Shown piece by piece: positions 21,840 through 33,545 of a stretch of DNA of 64,000 nucleotides (the stretch's first letter is position 1; every line of letters starts with the position of its first letter). Below the pieces are notes generated by a model. The model saw nothing but the letters and a program-made list of their open reading frames with translations. It was not told where the DNA came from and ran no database searches. Made by a program: the position numbers and the translations under genes. Origin of the DNA: Reticulitermes speratus (Eukaryota; Arthropoda; Insecta; Blattodea; Rhinotermitidae); assembly GCA_021186555.1 (NCBI GenBank), contig JAJKFL010000011.1:37332923-37396922 (forward strand). The letters are read 5' to 3'.

Positions 21840-24800
21840 GGTGACTGTGTGTCTGACACTAGCAGCGCTGTACAGATGTGTCATGGACCACTAGCGGTGA
21901 CTGTGTGTCTGACACTAGCAGCGCTGTACAGATGTGTCATGGACCACTAGCGGTGACTGTGTGTCTGACACTAGCAGCGCTGTACAGATGTGTCATGGAC
22001 CACTAGCGGTGACTGTGTGTCTGACACTAGCAGCGCTGTACAGATGTGTCATGGACCACTAGCGGTGACTGTGTGTCTGACACTAGCAGCGCTGTACAGA
22101 TGTGTCATGGACCACTAGCGGTAACTTGTGTCTGACACTAGCAGCGCTGTACAGATGTGTCATGGACCACTAGCGGTGACTGTGTGTCTGACACTAGCAG
22201 CGCTGTACAGATGTGTCATGGACCACTAGCGGTGACTGTGTGTCTGACACTAGCAGCGCTGTACAGATGTGTCATGGACCACTAGCGGTGACTGTGTGTC
22301 TGACACTAGCAGCGCTGTACAGATGTGTCATGGACCACTAGCGGTGACTGTGTGTCTGACACTAGCAGCGCTGTACAGATGTGTCATGGACCACTAGCGG
22401 TGACTGTGTGTCTGACACTAGCAGCGCTGTACAGATGTGTCATGGACCACTAGCGGTAACTGTGTGTCTGACACTAGCAGCGCTGTACAGATGTGTAATG
22501 GACCACTAGCGGTGACTGTGTGTCTGACACTAGCAGCGCTGTACAGATGTGACATGGACCACTAGCGGTGACTGTGTGTCTGACACTAGCAGCGCTGTAC
22601 AGATGTGTCATGGACCACTAGCGGTGACTGTGTGTCTGACACTAGCAGCGCTGTACAGATGTGTCATGGACCACTAGCGGTGACTGTGTGTCTGACACTA
22701 GCAGCGCTGTACAGATGTGTCATGGACCACTAGCGGTGACTGTGTGTCTGACACTAGCAGCGCTGTACAGATGTGTCATGGACCACTAGCGGTGACTGTG
22801 TGTCTGACACTAGCAGCGCTGTACAGATGTGTCATGGACCACTAGCGGTGACTGTGTGTCTGACACTAGCAGCGCTGTACAGATGTGTCATGGACCACTA
22901 GCGGTAACTGTGTGTCTGACACTAGCAGCGCTGTACAGATGTGTCATGGACCACTAGCGGTGACTGTGTGTCTGACACTAGCAGCGCTGTACAGATGTGT
23001 CATGGACCACTAGCGGTGACTGTGTGTCTGACACTAGCAGCGCTGTACAGATGTGTCATGGACCACTAGCGGTGACTGTGTGTCTGACACTAGCAGCGCT
23101 GTACAGATGTGTCATGGACCACTAGCGGTGACTGTGTGTCTGACACTAGCAGCGCTGTACAGATGTGTCATGGACCACTAGCGGTGACTGTGTGTCTGAC
23201 ACTAGCAGCGCTGTACAGATGTGTCATGGACCACTAGCGGTAACTGTGTGTCTGACACTAGCAGCGCTGTACAGATGTGTCATGGACCACTAGCGGTGAC
23301 TGTGTGTCTGACACTAGCAGCGCTGTACAGATGTGTCATGGACCACTAGCGGTGACTGTGTGTCTGACACTAGCAGCGCTGTACAGATGTGTCATGGACC
23401 ACTAGCGGTGACTGTGTGTCTGACACTAGCAGCGCTGTACAGATGTGTCATGGACCACTAGCGGTGACTGTGTGTCTGACACTAGCAGCGCTGTACAGAT
23501 GTGTCATGGACCACTAGCGGTGACTGTGTGTCTGACACTAGCAGCGCTGTACAGATGTGTCATGGACCACTAGCGGTGACTGTGTGTCTGACACTAGCAG
23601 CGCTGTACAGATGTGTCATGGACCACTAGCGGTAACTGTGTGTCTGACACTAGCAGCGCTGTACAGATGTGTCATGGACCACTAGCGGTAACTGTGTGTC
23701 TGACACTAGCAGCGCTGTACAGATGTGTCATGGACCACTAGCGGTGACTGTGTGTCTGACACTAGCAGCGCTGTACAGATGTGTCATGGACCACTAGCGG
23801 TGACTGTGTGTCTGACACTAGCAGCGCTGTACAGATGTGTCATGGACCACTAGCGGTGACTGTGTGTCTGACACTAGCAGCGCTGTACAGATGTGTCATG
23901 GACCACTAGCGGTGACTGTGTGTCTGACACTAGCAGCGCTGTACAGATGTGTCATGGACCACTAGCGGTGACTGTGTGTCTGACACTAGCAGCGCTGTAC
24001 AGATGTGTCATGGACCACTAGCGGTGACTGTGTGTCTGACACTAGCAGCGCTGTACAGATGTGTCATGGACCACTAGCGGTGACGTGTGTCTGACACTAG
24101 CAGCGCTGTACAGATGTGTCATGGACCACTAGCGGTGACTGTGTGTCTGACACTAGCAGCGCTGTACAGATGTGTCATGGACCACTAGCGGTGACTGTGT
24201 GTCTGACACTAGCAGCGCTGTACAGATGTGTCATGGACCACTAGCGGTGACTGTGTGTCTGACACTAGCAGCGCTGTACAGATGTGTCATGGACCACTAG
24301 CGGTGACTGTGTGTCTGACACTAGCAGCGCTGTACAGATGTGTCATGGACCACTAGCGGTGACTGTGTGTCTGACACTAGCAGCGCTGTACAGATGTGTC
24401 ATGGACCACTAGCGGTGACTGTGTGTCTGACACTAGCAGCGCTGTACAGATGTGTCATGGACCACTAGCGGTGACTGTGTGTCTGACACTAGCAGCGCTG
24501 TACAGATGTGTCATGGACCACTAGCGGTGACTGTGTGTCTGACACTAGCAGCGCTGTACAGATGTGTCATGGACCACTAGCGGTGACTGTGTGTCTGACA
24601 CTAGCAGCGCTGTACAGATGTGTCATGGACCACTAGCGGTGACTGTGTGTCTGACACTAGCAGCGCTGTACAGATGTGTCATGGACCACTAGCGGTGACT
24701 GTGTGTCTGACACTAGCAGCGCTGTACAGATGTGTCATGGACCACTAGCGGTGACTGTGTGTCTGACACTAGCAGCGCTGTACAGATGTGTCATGGACCA

Positions 24801-27005
24801 CTAGCGGTGACTGTGTGTCTGACACTAGCAGCGCTGTACAGATGTGTCATGGACCACTAGCGGTGACTGTGTGTCTGACACTAGCAGCGCTGTACAGATG
24901 TGTCATGGACCACTAGCGGTGACTGTGTGTCTGACACTAGCAGCGCTGTACAGATGTGTCATGGACCACTAGCGGTGACTGTGTGTCTGACACTAGCAGC
25001 GCTGTACAGATGTGTCATGGACCACTAGCGGTGACTGTGTGTCTGACACTAGCAGCGCTGTACAGATGTGTCATGGACCACTAGCGGTGACTGTGTGTTC
25101 TGACACTAGCAGCGCTGTACAGATGTGTCATGGACCACTAGCGGTGACTGTGTGTCTGACACTAGCAGCGCTGTACAGATGTGTCATGGACCACTAGCGG
25201 TGACTGTGTGTCTGACACTAGCAGCGCTGTACAGATGTGTCATGGACCACTAGCGGTGACTGTGTGTCTGACACTAGCAGCGCTGTACAGATGTGTCATG
25301 GACCACTAGCGGTGACTGTGTGTCTGACACTAGCAGCGCTGTACAGATGTGTCATGGACCACTAGCGGTGACTGTGTGTCTGACACTAGCAGCGCTGTAC
25401 AGATGTGTCATGGACCACTAGCGGTGACTGTGTGTCTGACACTAGCAGCGCTGTACAGATGTGTCATGGACCACTAGCGGTGACTGTGTGTCTGACACTA
25501 GCAGCGCTGTACAGATGTGTCATGGACCACTAGCGGTGACTGTGTGTCTGACACTAGCAGCGCTGTACAGATGTGTCATGGACCACTAGCGGTGACTGTG
25601 TGTCTGACACTAGCAGCGCTGTACAGATGTGTCATGGACCACTAGCGGTGACTGTGTGTCTGACACTAGCAGCGCTGTACAGATGTGTCATGGACCACTA
25701 GCGGTGACTGTGTGTTGACACTAGCAGCGCTGTACAGATGTGTCATGGACCACTAGCGGTGACTGTGTGTCTGACACTAGCAGCGCTGTACAGATGTGTC
25801 ATGGACCACTAGCGGTGACTGTGTGTCTGACACTAGCAGCGCTGTACAGATGTGTCATGGACCACTAGCGGTGACTGTGTGTCTGACACTAGCAGCGCTG
25901 TACAGATGTGTCATGGACCACTAGCGGTGACTGTGTGTCTGACACTAGCAGCGCTGTACAGATGTGTCATGGACCACTAGCGGTGACTGTGTGTCTGACA
26001 CTAGCAGCGCTGTACAAGTGTCATGGACACTAGCGTGACTGATGGTCGACACTAGCAGCGCTGTACAGATGTGTCATGGACCACTACGGTGACTGTGTGT
26101 CTGACATAGCAGCGCTGTACAGATGTGTCATGGACCACTAGCGGTGACTGTGTGTCTACACTAGCAGCGCTGTTACAGATGTGTCATGACCACTAGCGTG
26201 ATGGTGTCTGACACTAGCAGCGCTGTACAGATGTGTCATGGACCACTAGCGGTGACCTGTGTGTCTGCACAGCAGCGCTGTACAGATGTGTCATGGACCA
26301 CTAGCGGTGACTGTGTGTCTGACACTAGCAGCGCTGTACAGATGTGTCATGGACCACTAGCGGTGACTGTGTTTGACACTAGCACGTGTACAGATGTGTC
26401 ATGGACCACTAGCGGTGACTGTGTGTCTGACACAGCAGCGCTGTACAGATGTGTCATGGACCACTAGCGGTGACTGTGTGTCTGACACTAGCAGCGCTGT
26501 ACAGATGTGTCATGGACCACTAGCGGTGACTGTGTGTCTGACACTAGCAGCGCTGTACAGATGTGTCATGGACCACTAGCGGTGACTGTGTGTCTGACAC
26601 TAGCAGCGCTGTACAGATGTGTCATGGACCACTAGCGGTGACTGTGTGTCTGACACTAGCAGCGCTGTACAGATGTGTCATGGACCACTAGCGGTGACTG
26701 TGTGTCTGACACTAGCAGCGCTGTACAGATGTGTCATGGACCACTAGCGGTGACTGTGTGTCTGACACTAGCAGCGCTGTACAGATGTGTCATGGACCAC
26801 TAGCGGTGACTGTGTGTCTGACACTAGCAGCGCTGTACAGATGTGTCATGGCCACTAGCGGTGACTGTGTGTCTGACACTAGCAGCGCTGTACAGATGTG
26901 TCATGGGCCACTAGCGGTGACTGTGTGTCTGACACTAGCAGCGCTGTACAGATGTGTCATGGACCACTAGCGGTGACTGTGTGTCTGACACTAGCAGCGC
27001 CACAC
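21840..27005. repeat. 56-bp satellite array, about 92 copies
   Basis: The unit contains GTGACTGTGTGTCTGACACT, AGCAGCGCTGTACAGATG and TGTCATGGACCACTAGCG. It is the longest array in the window and extremely uniform. A GGTAACTG variant recurs at about 22117, 22451, 22901, 23237, 23629 and 23685, at spacings near 6, 8, 6, 7 and 1 units, then disappears. A tract at about 26010-26430 is rich in single-base losses. Short forward frames are repeat artefacts. Confidence 0.97.
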
Positions 27006-27111
27006 TTGGACCACACGCTGCAGTTATGTGCCCGTAACATACATTATTACTGCATACAGCTTTCACTGCTTAGTCCTTCTAATTAAAGAAACTGCTCTCT
27101 GAGACGTAAAA

Positions 27112-27399
27112 GCTAAAGTTCACCCTAGAACAGGCCATGAGGCCCAGAGGTAGAAGAAGAAGAGTAGAGGTATAGCTCTACTCTTTCTTTAACCTCGGCG
27201 CTAGATGGGGGTGGGTGGTCAGCGCCACGCCTCGGCCGCTTTACCTCCGGGAAAGAACACGGTACCCATTATACAGGAGGCTGGGTGGGCCCCAGGGCCG
27301 GTCTAGACGGGTGCGGAAAATCTTGCCCCCACCGGGGTTAGATCCCCGAACCGTCCAGCCCGTAGTGAGTCGCTATACCGACTGAGCTATCCCGGCCCA
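27112..27399 (-). mobile_element. SINE family 1, near full length
   Basis: Reading down from 27399: GGGCCGGGATAGCTCAGTCGG (A box), GACGGTTCGGGGATC (B-box region), the shared core and the 3' tail ending in CTAGGGTGAACTTTAG. A small insertion (GAAGAAGAAG) lies near 27150-27165. No perfect flanking duplication was found. Confidence 0.85.
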
Positions 27400-27800
27400 T
27401 GTTCTCTGTGAGGTTCGGACCGAATATACATAAGTAATGTAGATTCGTTTCAGTTTTCAGAGTACCGTGTGTTTCGGATTACGTGACAGGCGTATGCTGG
27501 CGCTAAGCAGCAGTCATACGAAATTATGAAAATGAAAATGTTGGCAGAATTGGATAAGGAGACGCTAACACACACAGTGTCAGACGCTTACACTTGTTGG
27601 CGGTGAAGCTTTCTGTTGTTCAAGTGACTGAGTGCCGTTATAGCTAACACCAAAGGTTGGAACGTGGCGCTGAGTCGTTAGGCAAGCACTTCCCGAGGTT
27701 TCGAAAGCTTTTAGTGCCTTCCTCTTCAGGGTCGAGCCGTCCAAGGACACGGGCACGTGGCTAGCACATAAAAGTTGACCTTGCTGCTTTACGCAATTAT
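27400..27800. other. Spacer with element-terminus relic
   Basis: On the minus strand around 27745-27680, GACCCTGAAGAGGAAGGCAC and CTTTCGAAACCTCGGG form a decayed copy of the CTGAAGA...GAAAC terminus. The remaining sequence shows nothing recognisable. Confidence 0.4.
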
Positions 27801-27801
27801 A

Positions 27802-28349
27802 CAGTGTGTCCACAAAGTCCCTTCGGGGTTTTGAAAAATTGTGGCGCGCAAACAAATTGAGTTAGCCACATGCGGTTTGCGGCAGATTACAGTGAAACTC
27901 TGGAAGCTTTTTTTTGCCGCCAACAAGATGGTGCTCCACCTCATTGGGGTATGCAGGTACGCGCGTACCTAGACAGGACATTTCCAGGTAGATGGATCGG
28001 CAGAGACAATCCAATGCCTTGGCCTCCCCGTTCACCAGACATAACACCACTGGATTTTTTCCTGTGGGGTTATGTCAAGAGCAATGTGTTCCGAACACCA
28101 GTTAACGGACTTGATGACCTGAAGACCCGTATCAGGAATGCGACCATTCCCCTCCACAGAACATGGCAAGAGCTCGAATATCGTCTGGACGTTCTCCGTG
28201 CTACCAAGGGAGCCCACATGAGGTCTACTGAGGTCAGTAAAAAACTTCCAGAGTTTCACTGTAATCTGCCGCAAACCGCATGTGGCTAGCTCAATTTGTT
28301 TGCGCGCCACAATTTTTCAAAACCCCGAAGGGACTTTGTGGACACACTG
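27802..28349 (+). mobile_element. Tc1/mariner-type element, long inverted repeats
   Basis: Inverted repeats of about 110 bp (27802-27914 and 28239-28349) begin CAGTGTGTCCACAAAGTCCC and are flanked on both sides by TA, the usual Tc1/mariner target. The 548-bp element keeps only part of a transposase between the arms, so it is non-autonomous. Confidence 0.93.
27909..28238 (+). pseudogene. Transposase C-terminal fragment, mariner superfamily
   Basis: The frame reads QQDGAPPHW, then YLDRTFPGRWIGRDNPM, WPPRSPDITPLDFFLWG and YVKSNVF. QQDGAPPHW and SPDITPLDFF carry the second and third acidic residues typical of the DDE/D catalytic domain. The N-terminal DNA-binding region and the first acidic motif are absent, so the fragment cannot catalyse transposition. 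The frame has no internal stop, which suggests recent mobility helped by an intact relative. It is delimited exactly by the inverted repeats. Confidence 0.88.
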
Positions 28350-28787
28350 TACATGCTGGGTGGCAGAACACTTAACTCACTGCCCCTGCAGGTGTGCTGA
28401 GCGAGGTGCCCTGCTCTGTGTAACCTGTTTAGTCAAAAAAGCGTTGTCAGATGACACTCGTTGAACTTGTTGCTAGGAAGCCGTTAGCCACTGTAACTGC
28501 TGGCTGATCCGTGACGGCAGCGATAACCCTGGGCGAGGAAAGGTCTTGTTGTCATGTATAAGTTGTACTTACATACAGCTCTTGAAGTCTCAGCGGGGAA
28601 GTTTGTAACAACAGACTAAGAAATTCGTAGAAGTCCGTAACTTTGGTCACTCGAAACTTTGTATAAAAATAGAATTTGTATTGAGACATTGAACTGAGTG
28701 CTGCTGCTATTTAGAAGGGCATTATTGCGGCAAAGTTAAGAATGCCGTCTTCTGCTTCTATTCATGACTACTACCAAATACGTAAAG
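28350..28787. other. Unassigned spacer
   Basis: No gene or repeat was recognised between the mariner-type element and the truncated SINE. Confidence 0.4.
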
Positions 28788-28964
28788 GTAAAGTTCACCC
28801 TATAACGGGCCATGAAGGCCCAGAGGGGGAGTAGAGGTATAGCTCTACTCTTTCCTTAACCTCGGCGCTAGATAGGGGTGGGTGGTCAACGCCACTGTCC
28901 GGCCGCTTTACCCCCGGGAATGACCCGGTACCTATTGTACAGGAGGCTGGGTAGGCCACAGGGC
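28788..28964 (-). mobile_element. SINE family 1, head missing
   Basis: The 3' tail and core of SINE family 1 are present (CGGGCCATGAAGGCCC, CCCCGGGAATGACCCGG, ACAGGAGGCTGGGTAGGCC), but the tRNA-derived head is gone. The break falls at the start of a perfect 42-nt palindrome. Confidence 0.8.
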
Positions 28965-29006
28965 CACAATCTTCAATGCATCCAATTGGATGCATTGAAG
29001 ATTGTG
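28965..29006. repeat. Perfect 42-nt palindrome
   Basis: CACAATCTTCAATGCATCCAA (28965-28985) is followed at once by its exact reverse complement (28986-29006) with no spacer. It sits between the truncated SINE and a hammerhead-like motif. Confidence 0.97.
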
Positions 29007-29020
29007 AACTGTCGACGACA

Positions 29021-29061
29021 CCCCTGAAGATGGCACAGGAAGTGCCGAAACATATGTAGGG
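29021..29061 (+). ncRNA. Hammerhead-ribozyme-like motif
   Basis: CCC, CTGAAGA, T, a 5-bp stem GGCAC-AGGAA-GTGCC, GAAAC, ATATGTA, GGG. Helix I is CCC/GGG and helix II is perfect. Flanking AGTGCATTTGTTGGAATG resembles the end of the foldback element at 5134-5150, so the two belong to one family. Confidence 0.6.
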
Positions 29062-29116
29062 ACAGAAAACACTAAAACAGTGTAGTGCATTTGTTGGAAT
29101 GAAATAATTAATTAAC

Positions 29117-29968
29117 GAACAGGACTGTTAACTGATATACCGAGAGTTAAGGAATATGAACAGGACTGTTAACTGATATACCGAGAGTTAAGGAATATGA
29201 ACAGGACTGTTAGCTGATATACCTGGAGTTAAGGAATATGAACAGGACTGTTAGCTGATATACCGGAGTTAAGGAATATGAACAGGACTGTTAGCTGATA
29301 TACCGAGAGTTAAGGAATATGAACAGGACTGTTAGCTGATATACCGGGAGTTAAGGAATATGAACAGGACTGTTAGCTGATATACCGGGAGTTAAGGAAT
29401 ATGAACAGGACTGTTACTGATATACCGGAGTTAAGGAATATGAACAGGACTGTTAGCTGATATACCGGGAGTTAAGGAATATGAACAGGACTGTTAGCTG
29501 ATATACCGGGAGTTAAGGAATATGAACAGGACTGTTAGCTGATATACCGGGAGTTAAGGAATATGAACAGGACTGTTAGCTGATATACCGGGAGTTAAGG
29601 AATATGAACAGGACTGTTAGCTGATATACCGGGAGTTAAGGAATATGAACAGGACTGTTAGCTGATATACCGGGAGTTAAGGAATATGAACAGGACTGTT
29701 AGCTGATATACCGGGAGTTAAGGAATATGAACAGGACTGTTAGCTGATATACCGGGAGTTAAGGAATATGAACAGGACTGTTAGCTGATATACCGGGAGT
29801 TAAGGAATATGAACAGGACTGTTAGCTGATATACCGGGAGTTAAGGAATATGAACAGGACTGTTAGCTGATATACCGGGAGTTAAGGAATATGAACAGGA
29901 CTGTTAGCTGATATACCGGGAGTTAAGGAATATGAACAGGACTGTTAGCTGATATACCGGGAGTTAAG
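29117..29968. repeat. 41-bp tandem array, about 21 copies
   Basis: The unit contains GAACAGGACTGTTAGCTGAT, ATACCGGGAGTTAAGGAATA and T. The left units differ (GTTAACTG, CCGAGAG), while from about 29300 rightward the copies are practically identical. Confidence 0.95.
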
Positions 29969-30154
29969 GTCAATCTTTTTAGTTTTTCTTTCGTACAGTG
30001 CACTGTTGTTTTTAAATGCTGTTGAGTGCGTGAGTGTGCGTGAGTGTGATTTGCACGCAACTCGGTATGACTGTTACGCCACTGCAGGCCACGCCAACGT
30101 CGCATTATTCTAAATGTCCCACCGTCAGTAATAATACGTAATATGCCGCATGCG

Positions 30155-31202
30155 GGAACTTGCGGCACTAGCGCCACTCACTTCACTGTGCTGAAGTGAC
30201 AGAACTCAAAATATCGCGGTGCCCTTGATGCAACCCGCAGTTCAGTGACGTATTGCAAACTGCCGGCCACCAAACTTGCGGCACTAGCGCCACTCACTTC
30301 ACTGTGCTGAAGTGACAGAACTCAAAATATCGCGGTGCCCTTGATGCAACCCGCAGTTCAGTGACGTATTGCAAACTGCCGGCCACCAAACTTGCGGCAC
30401 TAGCGCCACTCACTTCACTGTGCTGAAGTGACAGAACTCAAAATATCGCGGTGCCCTTGATGCAACCCGCAGTTCAGTGACGTATTGCAAACTGCCGGCC
30501 ACCAAACTTGCGGCACTAGCGCCACTCACTTCACTGTGCTGAAGTGACAGAACTCAAAATATCGCGGTGCCCTTGATGCAACCCGCAGTTCAGTGACGTA
30601 TTGCAAACTGCCGGCCACCAAACTTGCGGCACTAGCGCCACTCACTTCACTGTGCTGAAGTGACAGAACTCAAAATATCGCGGTGCCCTTGATGCAACCC
30701 GCAGTTCAGTGACGTATTGCAAACTGCCGGCCACCAAACTTGCGGCACTAGCGCCACTCACTTAACTGTGCTGAAGTGACAGAACTCAAAATATCGCGGT
30801 GCCCTTGATGCAACCCGCAGTTCAGTGACGTATTGCAAACTGCCGGCCACCAAACTTGCGGCACTAGCGCCACTCACTTCACTGTGCTGAAGTGACAGAA
30901 CTCAAAATATCGCGGTGCCCTTGATGCAACCCGCAGTTCAGTGACGTATTGCAAACTGCCGGCCACCAAACTTGCGGCACTAGCGCCACTCATTTCACTG
31001 TGCTGAAGTGACAGAACGCAAAATATCGCGGTGCCCTTGATGCAACCCGCAGTTCAGTGACGTATTGCAAGCAGCCGGCCACCAAACTTGCGGCACTAGC
31101 GCCACTCACTTCACTGTGCTGAAGTGACAGAACGCAAAATATCGCGGTGCCCTTGATGCAACCCGCAGTTCAGTGACGTATTGCAAGCAGCCGGCCACCA
31201 AA
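30155..31202. repeat. 116-bp tandem array, 9 copies
   Basis: The unit contains ACTTGCGGCACTAGCGCC, a hairpin CACTTCACTGTGCTGAAGTG, TCAAAATATCGCGGTGCCC and GACGTATTGCAAACTGCCGG. Copies are nearly identical; the last two share AACGCAAAA and GCAAGCAGCC, showing growth in steps. Confidence 0.95.
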
Positions 31203-31720
31203 CCACATACTGAGTCATGTGAATCACTGTGTACCCGTACATACTTGTTTATCCAGGTACTTTCTAATTGTGTTCTCCCTTCTATGTCTACGTCTTCCAC
31301 ATAGTCGTTTTATTTCAGGCTCACCATTCTGAATGCATTTTGGGTGTCTGCCTTGCGTGACTCACGCTCCGTCCGTGTCGGCCTCATTCAAATATCTCTT
31401 GAAGATCACAGATGTAGCTTATGGCGCATGTCCCCCTGTCGTTTCCTCCATCCTGTGTCCGAGTATCCAGTTTCTGGCTAACATTCCGTCTTGTCTTCTT
31501 GTGTATGACGCCGTGTCGTTGGTCTGCTGGCCCACTGGCAGCGTCACATCCGAGAAGACTTAAATCGTCAGCAGTACCGCTGTGAGAACCTCAAGTCTCG
31601 CTCGAGTCGTGTTCCATTTGCGTACGGAACCAAGTTCTGCACCCATGCACAACATAAGCTTGTAACTTCCCGTTCCAATCCACTAGCGACGTGAAGCAGT
31701 CACATTATGTTTGCGTTAGA
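31203..31720. other. Unassigned spacer
   Basis: TATGACGCCGTGTCGTTGGT near 31503 resembles the dispersed terminus at 46085. Open frames are short and unrecognised. Confidence 0.4.
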
Positions 31721-31724
31721 GGCC

Positions 31725-31880
31725 TGGGGTGCAGTTCCCACCTCACAGTAAACACACTGAGTCTCCATTACAAAGACCCCATCAAATGCTGTACAGGGAG
31801 GTACTCGCTGTTCATCGTACGAAGTACATACACACTGTCCGGGCAGGTGGTGTGTATAGTGACCGCTGTAGGCCTGCTGA
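31725..31880 (+). mobile_element. Old solitary 114-bp-type unit
   Basis: CTCACAGTAAACACACTGAG, CAAATGCTGTACAGGGAGG, CTCGCTGTTC, then CACTGTCCGGGCAGG and GTATAGTGACCGCTG follow the order of one monomer plus the 3' segment of the 114-bp element, with many substitutions. It suggests that a single monomer is the ancestral state. Confidence 0.6.
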
Positions 31881-33264
31881 AATGGTTGATTTATGTAAGC
31901 CAGGCTGTGCTTTGGCGATGTGGCGACACTGCCTCGCGTGTTTTCTCTGTTATCAGCCACTGATACATTATCAGCGGCGCTAGTATTAACCCGTTGGTCC
32001 AGTCAGCGTCATATATACTAGACCCCTCCTCTCCCCGTACGTTCGGTGTTAAGTCCGTCGGAGATGGCAAAGACGTTCCCACATGCCACAACCGAATCTC
32101 GTCGTACTGTATTGCTACAGGGTGATCCTCAGTCTTGCTGTTTCTCCAGTTTCCCCACAGGCTCCAAATGGCGCCACGGTCACTTCCTATCCTATGTTTG
32201 CCATTTATTGCCTTACACCGACGATATCTAAACTTGTGTATTTATTACAGCGTTGTTAAATAATGTAAACAAACTGCTTCCTCCTTCAAAATTCCAGAGC
32301 CGGTGGAATATCTGAGTTTTAATTTACAGGAGATCCTCGCTTTTACGACGCAGAAACTGTCGACGTAAATGATTCTACATGATGTTCCCCTTATCGTGTC
32401 TCTGATTAGTGTGGCTGTGTCATGGGATGTTCCGGCAGATGCAGGCTTTCTGTGCGATAGAGTTGATGTGCTCGGAGACACGATAAAAGGGACGCCTCTG
32501 TGTTAGCATACTTGGTGGTTATGCTGGTCACAGCGGCAATCTATGCTGCGTAGGGCCCTGTACTGGCTCACTGTATTCCAAATGTTCATAATTTCAAATT
32601 ACGTCTTGTGGCCCACATCTCATTGTCAGTTTCGGACTACCGTTATGTAGGGCCCCCCAAATTTATTTTTGTCTTGGGCCCAGAAATGTCTTAAACCGAC
32701 CGGGGGTAGCATGCTGGATGAAGGCTAGAAACTTCAGCCATATACTTCACTATAACGCTACTTACGTGCCCATCATAATGTTCACGCGCTGCTCCAGTGA
32801 AACACCACAGCCATCGGTATTATTCTATAGTAGTCGCCCAGTACTCAAGCCTAATCGATAATAATCGACTATTTTCTCGCTCCTCCTCGGCCGATTCCGT
32901 TGGACGTTTCTTTGTCTTTAATCTCATTTATTTGAGTGCTGCCATCTGTTTGTGCTGTGCTGTATTATATGTCGTCCTCGCCGAGAACACGCTATTGATG
33001 CGCCCGAAGCTCAACTACTTCTTGGGCCTCAGCGCGTACTTCGGAGGCAGTGTGACTTACTCAGCCACACAAAGGGTATTTCCAATCAGATCCTAGGTTT
33101 GACGGCCGTCACTATGACGCCGGACTACATGGCGTCATATCCCGAAATCAGTATTCGTATTCTTTATGCCATACGTCAAGTCTTGCTATATGCAGTTCCT
33201 GCTTCAGCGGTATTCAACGCATTTTTAACACTTTTATTCACAGTGGTAGCTATATGTACCAGAG
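31881..33264. other. Unassigned region
   Basis: At 32386-32491 a piece begins CCCCTTATCGTGTCTCTG and ends GGAGACACGATAAAAGGG, inverted ends of about 16 bp, and is loosely similar to 41297-41375, so it may be a small MITE. The open frame at 32797-33096 reads a hydrophobic stretch (FVFNLIYLSAAICLCCAVLY) but matches nothing I know. No splice-bounded exon was recognised. Confidence 0.35.
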
Positions 33265-33545
33265 GTCGGGGTAGCACAGTTGGTGTAGTGACCAGACTGC
33301 GGGCTGGATGACCGAGAAATCGTGATACGATTTCTGGCAGATACAAAAGACGTCTGTCTTGTCCAAAAGACTCCAGACCGGCGCTGGGGCCCATTCAGTG
33401 GGTATCGGGTGCTCTTTTCTCGGGGGTCAAAGCGGCCGGGGCGTGAAACTGACCGCTCGCGTCCTTTCAGTGCTGAAATTAGTAGTGGAGATCTATCTTT
33501 GCTCCCCCCGCATTATACCTTCGTGGCGCGGACAGGGGTAAATGT
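33265..33545 (+). mobile_element. SINE with shared core (family 3-like)
   Basis: The tRNA-like head GGGGTAGCACAGTTGGTGTAG is followed by a damaged B box, the shared core (CCAGACCGGCGCTGGGGCCC, AGTGGGTATCGGGTG, CGGGGGTCAAAGCGGCCGGG) and a tail. It differs from family 1 in the head but uses the same central domain. Confidence 0.65.

Noticed and set aside
32797..33096. 99-codon frame with hydrophobic stretches, possible membrane protein
   Set aside because: No family is recognised, there is no splice or promoter context, and the surroundings are repeat debris; kept only as a note in the spacer entry.
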